Below, one piece after another: positions 56,580 through 64,000 of a DNA stretch of 64,000 nucleotides. A program made the translations under genes and the position numbers. Below the pieces are notes generated by a model. The model was given only the letters and a program-made list of their open reading frames with translations. It was not told where the DNA came from and searched no databases. The stretch's first letter is position 1. Each line of letters starts with the position of its first letter. This stretch comes from Sipunculus nudus (lineage: Eukaryota > Annelida > Sipuncula > Golfingiida > Sipunculidae): assembly GCA_026874595.1 (NCBI GenBank), contig CM049320.1, forward strand, positions 44,650,714 to 44,714,713, given 5' to 3'.

Positions 56580-58070
56580 CCAGTATATCTTAGTATGATT
56601 GACTCTGAGTCATAGGCGTCATAGGCAGACTTTAAAGTTTGTTTAAAGTCCTGTTAGAAAACAGGATATGATGCATTATCATTTATCCTTATTTGTTTTA
56701 TTTTTTTTAAACCTTTAAGACGTATAAAGTAACACGCCCGCAGGCCACTACCAAATAACAGCCGTCGATTCTGGTGCGCATTTGCTCTGCGTCATACGTT
56801 TACGTGAATGTCATTTTCTTGTAACATACAGATATATTATGCATGACAATTAAACCGTTTTTACTTAATCGTTAAAAATCTGAAAATCCCCAGGTACAAG
56901 TAATTGTCCATCTTGTAATTAGGAGGCATCAAACGCAGTCCCGTGATATCAGGTTCGGTGCTCATCACAATGGACCAGTACGGTCATTTTTAATCAAGGG
57001 CGAGGGGAGGGGGGGGGGGGTTGAAGTGGCAGGGTATTAGGACAATTTTTTTATAAATACACACACACACATATACTTGGTCAAGTTATTTGACTCAAAT
57101 CGCACATGTTGAATGTAGAAGTAAACATTTATGACATATAAATAGTGGTTTACTGCCAAATGTCAAGATAAACTCAAAGGAGGCGGAGCTTGTTAACCAA
57201 CTGCCAGCAGATATCCACTGGTAATAAGGTCACCAGGCTATAAGGGCTCGTGTCAATAAACAGGGCCAGCATATCAAGATAAGATAAGATCAGCCTTCAT
57301 TCACAAAGTCAAACATTATAGTACGTGGATTTCAGGCGTTTCCAACAGTTAATAAGCGCAAGCCATAGCACAAGATTGGACAATTAAACTTTATTATAAG
57401 CTAATCACGTCTCACTTACTCGGCACGACCAGTCTGTTATTTGAGTAGTCGTTTGTTCACCCAGGACATACTGGATATAGTGAACCAGGAGCTGTAGGTT
57501 AGTACCATACCACCCATGCGTGGTTGAAAAGTCAATTAAAATGATCGGACAAAAGCTGGGAGACTTGATTTATATTGTGAAAAAACTTGAAAATTTATTA
57601 TTTTATACGATAGAAATTAGTAGAGGCATCATTGCCAAAATCAGTGAATATTCTGAGGGAAAAGGTTGTTGGAAAAATTTCCTTATATGTACGCTCCCGG
57701 GGCAGCGGAAGTCTTGCGCTAATGTAATATCATGTTATAGGGTGCATAAGACCAACGGAACACTAGGTTAGTCCAACAAACTGTGTCACGTGCCCATCAG
57801 GTGCCGACTAAAACCCGATGTCTGTTCGATGTCTATTCGACTGACTCCGGTGTAAAGTAGTGTATTATTGTTAGTAACACCAATAACACAATCATGCTAT
57901 ACAGGTAGTAGGCCAATAATTAAAACGCTCTGTGTATAGAGCAAAGGAAACGATGTGAGGTCAAAGGTTAAAACTCCTGATAACACGAAACACAAACGCC
58001 AACAGTGGTTTCTTTGTATACCGTGCTGGTGACTGAGACGGTAAGGTAAGTGTATCCCTCCAGTTACCAT
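56580..58070. other. intergenic sequence, nothing recognised
   Basis: A poly-G tract (about 57,009-57,020) and a short (AC)n tract (57,059-57,071). No gene recognised; an 83-codon frame at 57,520 shows no family features. Confidence 0.5.
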
Positions 58071-58074
58071 AAAC

Positions 58075-58180
58075 ATATCGATCTCAATAACAGAGATACT
58101 TCGATCAAGTTAACATGAATATATCGATCTATAGTTAACATGTATATATAGATCTAGTCAACGTGGATATATCGATCATG
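58075..58180. repeat. ~30-bp degenerate tandem repeat with ATCGATC
   Basis: Four loose copies of agttaacatgaatatatcga+tct, varying to tatatagatct and tcaacgtggatatatcgatc. Confidence 0.8.
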
Positions 58181-58259
58181 GGAGGCTTTATGAACACATG
58201 GCTTGTACACAGTGGCTGTACACATGGACAGACACTGTTAGCTTTTGAACCACCAGGCA

Positions 58260-59977
58260 TTCACACTTAATTATCAGCAGGAGTGAACGACTTGATGCGT
58301 GCTCACGCTTTTTACCGGTGATCCTGCTTTTTTTTTCGCTGTTGACACACTCCAGCGTTTATCGCCTCATGCCTAGCTCACATTAACACAGGGCGCCATA
58401 CGATTTTTTCAACCCGGTGGCTTGCCGTAAGTTTTCGAGACCGAACGGCCACCGTGTGATTCTTCATCCCACGTCGTTTGCACTCAATCTACGGCGACCG
58501 TAACTTGGTTGGTAAAGCCTGCGTCACAATTCCAACGGTCTCCGGCCGAATTTGTGGATCGTCAGAATGTCGACAAATTACAAGCCCGCCAGGAAGTCGA
58601 GCGTATTTTACGCTTAAAATCTAATCTGTATCATATCGGACGGGAGTGCTCGCAACATGTTCGAGTTTGTACAAGTGGGGCGGGATACCGGAGGGGGTCG
58701 TTCGAGTATCGTAGGGAGCCCATGCGGCGGCTGCGCAGCTCTGTCGACCTCCGTCCGAATTTTAAAGCAAAAATTTGTCTAAAATCGTCGGATTGCTGCC
58801 CGAATATCGATCGCATGTTGGCCGCTGCCCGAGCGATCTACGGGCGACCTGTTTACGAGCTATGCGACCTCAAAAATCGCCATTGGAAAATCGCTGAATT
58901 AAGAACAGGTTTCGGTGCGCTGCGATCGTCGGCCGACCCCTAAAAATCGCGGCGGAGCCCGCAGTGATCGAGCAAACACCGGCCGTATTCCTGCCGAAAA
59001 TGCTCTATTCAGCTCGCAGAGAAGTCGGACGAGCTCCGTTTTGGATATGTGACGGCCCCATTAAGAAGGCCGTAAGGTGACCGTGTTGGTTCTATGCTGG
59101 AAGAAAGTACACCGTACGGTGCCCGGCCGGTGACCGGCAGGTGCCCAGGCGGCGATTGCTGGCACCGTGCGGCCACCGTAAGGTTGTTTCTTGCATTATA
59201 TGTAGCTGATTTTAAAACAAGTCATCTGTTGAACATTTAGCCAATAATTAGAAACGGTCAAATAAGATTGAGACCAATATTATTTTTCGGTATATTACAA
59301 CCACATTTTGTTAATGTATAAACTCGATTCGATTTTTTTTAATTATTATTATTACTACAAAATATAATTATCCGGAATCATTTATTGATATTATATTTAT
59401 TGTAGAACCAAACTTCAGCGCTAAACTTATTCAAATTAATTTTCAAGGTTCAATAAAACACTAGACTCGTTCAGAGAAGTTCAGTGTTTGAAATATATGC
59501 CGATGTGGCTGCATTTACATACCCGACAGCCCAGATTCACCGCACGGGAAAAATTTACATCGCATGGGAGCCGTACGGACCCACACAGCAGCCATTCGAC
59601 TTTCCACACATCACACCGAGCCCTTACGGGTACCGTCAGGATATCGCACGGTGCCCGTACGGCAACGGCGGACACCGAAAGGCGCCCGTAGGAATAATGT
59701 CGGGAAAATTACCCGGAAAATCATACGGGTGCCGCACGGATACCGGCCGGTGCCCGTAAGGAGACTCTACGGGCTATCTACGGCCTGTCTAAACGGCCTT
59801 TCTACGGGCTTACGGTGAATTGAAAACGCCGGTAGAATAGAGCGCAGCCAGCTCATCACCACGGCGCCCGTAGTACGGTGAGTTAAAATTGAACCGGCAC
59901 CCGTAAAACTCGTACGGGTACATTGCGGGCATCGTGCGAATATAGCCAAAAATGTGATAGCGGCTTAAGTGTGAACC
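58260..59977. repeat. GC-rich repeat block rich in CACGGTG/CCGTAC words
   Basis: A markedly GC-rich island in AT-rich DNA, split by an AT-rich part at 59,200-59,470. Words such as accgtacggtgcccgg, ccggtgcccgtaagg and tacgggtaccgtcagg recur in both orientations. ttcacacttaa at 58,260 is inverted at 59,967-59,977, which could mark element ends. Open frames inside (for example 58,509-58,943) have no recognisable domain. Confidence 0.55.
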
Positions 59978-60060
59978 TGTTTGGACCATTTCAGTTGACC
60001 ATGACACATGCATCCAGCAACGATTATATGCAAAGTTCACCGGATCCATTGATCGAAGAT

Positions 60061-60065
<5 letters not shown>

Positions 60066-60128
<63 letters not shown>

Positions 60129-60132
60129 TATA
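60066..60132. repeat. (TA)n microsatellite
   Basis: Two TA runs separated by tg at about 60,110. Confidence 0.96.
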
Positions 60133-60687
60133 TGTAATGTGTGTGTGTTTATAAATATATCTTCCCTGACATAAATTTAATAGCTGAGTAAACTTAGACT
60201 GATCATGATTATACCGCACTCCTGTTGTAACTTCAGTGCGAGTCAGCTCTTTTTTTTTTTACTGTCCTGGTGGGGCGCTGCAGTGATAAACATTTTTCGT
60301 TGCTAATTAAACTTATATTAATGACCCACGTTAACATGAAAATAATCACCATATTTATTCTAACACGAGCTCTCATTATCTTCATTTACTTTTGTTGTGC
60401 TAAAACTTTTCACGGTCACTGAATGAGTCGCCATCACCTGTTCTACAGACAGTCAAAAAATAGATTTTGAATGCTTTGGAGAGTGTTTAACTCCGCATCC
60501 AAACGGATGGATTTCACAAATACCGTGAAAATCAGCCGGAGCAGATCCAAGGGGTGGGTGGGGATAATCACGGTATTCATGACCCCTATTTTTCTTGTTA
60601 TACATGTAATTATGACAATGTTAGCTAAGAATATTCCCACGGACTCTTGATAATCATAAACTGTTGTTTATAAAACTTTGCCGAAAT

Positions 60688-61071
60688 GATAACCGTATGA
60701 CCGTGTAAGCCGCTTTGCTTGGTCACGGGCAGTATGATAACCGTATGACCGTGTAAGCTGCTTTGCTTTGTCACGGGCAGTATGATAACCGTATTACCGT
60801 GTAAGCCGCTTTGCTTGGTCACGGGCAGTATGATAACCGTATGACCGTGTAAGCCGCTTTGCTTGGTCACGGGCAGTATGATAACCGTATGACCGTGTAA
60901 GCCGCTTTGCTTTGTCACGGGCAGTATGATAACCGTATGACCGTGTAAGCCTCTTTGCTTGGTCACGGGCAGTATGATAACCGTATGACCGTGTAAGCCG
61001 CTTTGCTTGGTCACGGGCAGTATGATAACCGTATGACCGTGTAAGCCGCTTTGCTTGGTCACGGGCAGTGC
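60688..61071. repeat. 48-bp minisatellite, 8 copies
   Basis: The unit gataaccgtatgaccgtgta, agccgctttgcttggtcacg, ggcagtat is repeated eight times with very few substitutions. As 48 is divisible by 3, the minus strand shows a repetitive 145-codon frame (KQSGLHGHTVIILPVT units), which I regard as a by-product. Confidence 0.97.
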
Positions 61072-62076
61072 GTTTTATCAGGCTGGCTTCTGTAAGTTAA
61101 TTGTGCAAAAAAAGACGCAGTTCACGGGTCGCGTCGCTATATGGAAGTACACCCCGTGAACGGTTCGCGACTCATATACACGTTCGCTTAAACGCTAAAA
61201 AGCTGGTGACACATACCAGCGTTTATCACACCCGTTCATCACACGCGATGAACGAATGGCAACCATGCGACAACACGTGACAAATACAAGCGTGAAACAT
61301 CTAGCGGTTCCTCCATTTATTTCTTCAGATCAAGGTGTATGCCTTTAAACTTAATTAATATTTAATGAAAATTATTTAATGAAAAATATCTAATGAAAAA
61401 TATGCGTATATATATATATATCGAGGACGGACCAGATTAACTCTTATGGTGGCGATTCTTGATTGAATTATGGTCTAGCCAGGTTTAAAACCGGGCCAGC
61501 CCAGAGTAGAATCTTAATCTACCCTTGACTGGCTGATAGATATAGCAATATTTTATTTTGAATTCTATCTTAGAGTCAGAATTAGTTGCATATACACCAT
61601 ACATTACATCTGAACACTTGAAACAGAAGCGAGAATACTGACAAAACGTTTATAAATATAAGAGATGAAGCTGTACAATAAAGTTTAGAGATAATTTCTC
61701 AATAATATCACAAGTACCATCTGTAACTAAACCAACAACCTGATTCAGACTTGTACAATATCAGAAGATCATTTTTAACTACAGGGAATCTTTTCGTAAT
61801 AATTATAAGCAACAGATTAAAAAAGGGACACTTTTTAGAACATATTAATTTTTTACACCTCTCTGTGTTGAAAATGAAATGTCTGTATACTTAATGGCGG
61901 AGAAATGTAATCCATATAATATTAAAAAATTTTAGGAAATCCTGTTAACACATACTTTTTTAAAAATACAAATACAAACACTCCAGTAGATACTTTGTTC
62001 ACAATGTGCACATCTATACCCCTGTAATTTTAAATTTTCTAGATTTTTACTAAAACTCAAACAAAACAAAAAAATT
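61072..62076. other. intergenic sequence and probable LINE 3' untranslated part
   Basis: Bases 61,120-61,320 hold a GC-richer patch with accagcgtttatcacaccc, similar to tccagcgtttatcgcctc at 58,351. The rest is AT-rich; the part next to 62,077 is probably the 3' UTR of the minus-strand LINE, whose end could be near the short (TA)n at 61,407-61,422. Confidence 0.4.
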
Positions 62077-64000
62077 ATTTGCGTCTCAATAAAAGTAACT
62101 TTTGCCATTTGTCATTGTGCAAGTAGGTCTTTTTGTTCTTCAGAGCAATATAATATTCCATGACCATGATATATTTAACATATTCAATAGCAACTTTACA
62201 TGATGGTTTATTTTTCTTACTTCGACAAGTATAAATATAATATTCAACATATAAAACAAAACTTCCAGTTATATCCGAATAATATTATTCTAACACAGTT
62301 AAATTGTACAGGTTGTTCAATAACATGGAGTGATTTAAACCAGTTGTGCAATTCTAACCTCAGAAACTTTACAAGTTTACAAAATGACAGGACCAGAACA
62401 AATGTATAGAGGCTTCTACTTCCTCTTTACAAAAAGTATATTTTTCACAATCAGTGAGTAAACATCGACCTTGTGTTGAAAGACGTGTTGTTTTTCCATT
62501 TTTCGTCATCTGTTTCCAGCTATTAGGAATTGTATCTAATAAACCTCTTTAAAATAGGTAGTTTATTTCCACATTTGTTGTCTGTTGGAGTTCTTTTAAA
62601 GTATTAAATTTGTAGGCCTCCCCTTCTTCAACAATTATGTTTTTATATATTTTATATCTGAAGAATAGAATATAATTTTTTATTTAATAGAACTTTGTTA
62701 TCTATTTTAATATGGGAGTTTATACCATTATGTCTGTCCAAGTACTTCTTCAATATTTTTTTGCTTCATGAAAATTATATTTGCACCAAATCTGATTTAC
62801 TTCCTTTCAGAAGGGATCCTTTAGACATAAAATCTCATGCAAGTCTTCTACTTTTAAATTACATTTAAACATAAATTCTCCTGCAGGTAACTTATCAAGT
62901 ATATGATTTTTCCAAGAGTAATTATTACTCTTCTTCAATAATCTATTTATCAAGCTTAATTTTAAGCATCAATTTTTGAGGGAAGATGTATCATCTTAAG
63001 GCCCCCTTTTTCGTATGGATGCAATTAGAGAGGTACGTTTTATTTTATCTGACCATATAAATTTATAAAAAAAATTCTGATTCTCCAATATAGTGTGGTG
63101 TAGGGGATGGTAAGACTGATAATAGGTATGTAATCTGGGAGAGCGCATGACATTTAAGAATAATTATTTTACCAACCAGTGTCATATATCGGGATGACCA
63201 GGTGGTATGACTTTTTTATCATTTCCAATTTCGGAAAGTAATTGTCAGGTATTAATTTATATAGTGAAGGTCTAAATAAGATTCCTAAGATATTTATTGG
63301 ACCTTCGGACCATTGAAGGCCCTGTTTAGTTATATATGTTTTAACCAATACTGTATTGGTTTGTGTTTTACTTAAAGGCATGACTGCAGTTTTATTAATA
63401 TTCATTTTAAGACCAGATGTACTCATAAACTGTTTCATGATTTTTACACAGTCTAAGATACTCTCCTTATCTGAAAGCAAAAGTACCGTATCATCTGCAT
63501 ACTGCAATATTTTATAATGGTATTTATCTATCTTAATCCTTTATAATATATTTTCTTCTCTTATTCTCCCTGCCAATATTTCTGTACAGATAACAAAAAG
63601 ATAAGGGGACCGGGGACAACCCTGTCTCACACCCCATGAAAACTCTGAAAAACTGTGAACACCATCCGTTACTATTACAAGTTTTCCCTCCTTGATACAT
63701 TATTTTTATAATATTTTCTCCAAAGCCATAATACTCTAAACTGTTCCATATAAAGGGCCATTCTAAGCAGTCAAACGCTTTTTCATGATCTACTATAGTT
63801 AAATATTCTTCTATGTTATGTTCAACTGCAATGTTAATTACTGATATGATTTTATTTATATTCTCTCCTTTATATTTGCTTTTAATAAAACCTGCTTTAT
63901 CATCATGTATTAACTTTGGCAAAATGGTTTTTATTCGTTGTCCTAAACATTTTGAAATCAATTTGTTATCTGTGTACAATAAAGTTATGGGTCTCAAATT
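62077..64000 (-). mobile_element. L1/Tx1-like LINE, 3' part of ORF2, broken, runs off the window
   Basis: On the minus strand: RPITLLYTDNKLISKCLGQR, DDKAGFIKSKYKGENI and the motif-A block IVDHEKAFDCLEW (63,533-63,997), then the motif-C block YADDTVLLL and LKMNINKTAVM (63,169-63,507). Near 62,400-62,460 a CxFC...HLFWSC motif appears, typical of the ORF2 C-terminus of L1-like LINEs, and a stop lies at about 62,077. Motif B (GVRQGCP-type) lies in another frame at about 63,600-63,640, so there is a frameshift between motifs A and B, and a stop occurs before motif C; this copy is dead. The endonuclease and 5' end lie beyond base 64,000. The clade assignment is by motif style only. Confidence 0.85.

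Noticed and set aside
57520-57771. 83-codon plus-strand frame as a small gene
   Set aside because: Length is within chance for this window; no domain, no splice context and no homology cue were recognised.
58509-58943. 144-codon GC-rich open frame
   Set aside because: It lies within a GC-rich repeat block where stop codons are rare. No recognised domain, and the opposite strand is also partly open.
60625-61062. 145-codon minus-strand frame with a 16-residue repeat
   Set aside because: The frame is just a 48-bp minisatellite read in a frame without stops. No flanking gene signals were found.

Overview
The window looks like nuclear DNA of an animal, most likely a marine mollusc and probably a bivalve. 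The animal assignment rests on a multi-exon gene with GT-AG introns that encodes an echinoderm microtubule-associated protein-like (EML) WD40 protein. The mollusc guess rests on the repeat landscape (TTAGCTCAGCTGA / GTCCGTCCG / TTAACAGGGCACAAA interspersed repeats, degenerate GGTGGCGCCACC arrays, a tRNA-derived SINE, a GIY-YIG Penelope-like element, many minisatellites) and is inference. No host gene other than EML could be supported.

Layout. Bases 1-40,580 hold the 3' half of one plus-strand EML gene: eleven coding exons between 3,436 and 39,193, joining in frame to 473 residues that end at a stop codon. The 5' half (HELP motif and the first blades) must lie upstream of base 1. The encoded part covers the last blades of the N-terminal propeller and all of the C-terminal propeller, and it most resembles EML2-type proteins. 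The introns are very large for such small exons and are packed with tandem arrays (40-, 44-, 56-, 9-, ~55- and ~62-bp units), at least five DNA-transposon-like elements with terminal inverted repeats, a SINE and old interspersed repeats. The probable 3' UTR is itself mostly a 49-bp minisatellite, followed by AATAAA at 40,561.

Bases 40,600-64,000 are intergenic and repeat-dominated: a 25-bp array (41.2-42.8 kb), a broken Penelope-like retroelement with a GIY-YIG domain (43.6-45.3 kb, plus strand), a fossil BEL/Pao fragment (about 47-48 kb, minus), a fossil Ty3/gypsy fragment (51.9-54.5 kb, minus) carrying a 640-bp inverted-repeat element inside its integrase region, a ~600-bp inverted-repeat element (55.7-56.3 kb), a GC-rich repeat block (58.3-60 kb), a 48-bp minisatellite (60.7-61.1 kb) and the 3' part of an L1/Tx1-like LINE (62.1-64 kb, minus) that runs off the window end.

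The most unusual signal is the way tandem duplication crowds the splice sites of EML. Arrays or duplications begin at, or within about 100 bp of, the 3' ends of six exons. The end of exon 6 has been duplicated together with its junction, and its expected donor reads GA instead of GT. A 56-bp array after exon 7 presents about twenty copies of GTAAGT. A 23-bp triplication carrying branch-point-like CTAAT sits directly before the last acceptor. Exons are numbered within the window only.
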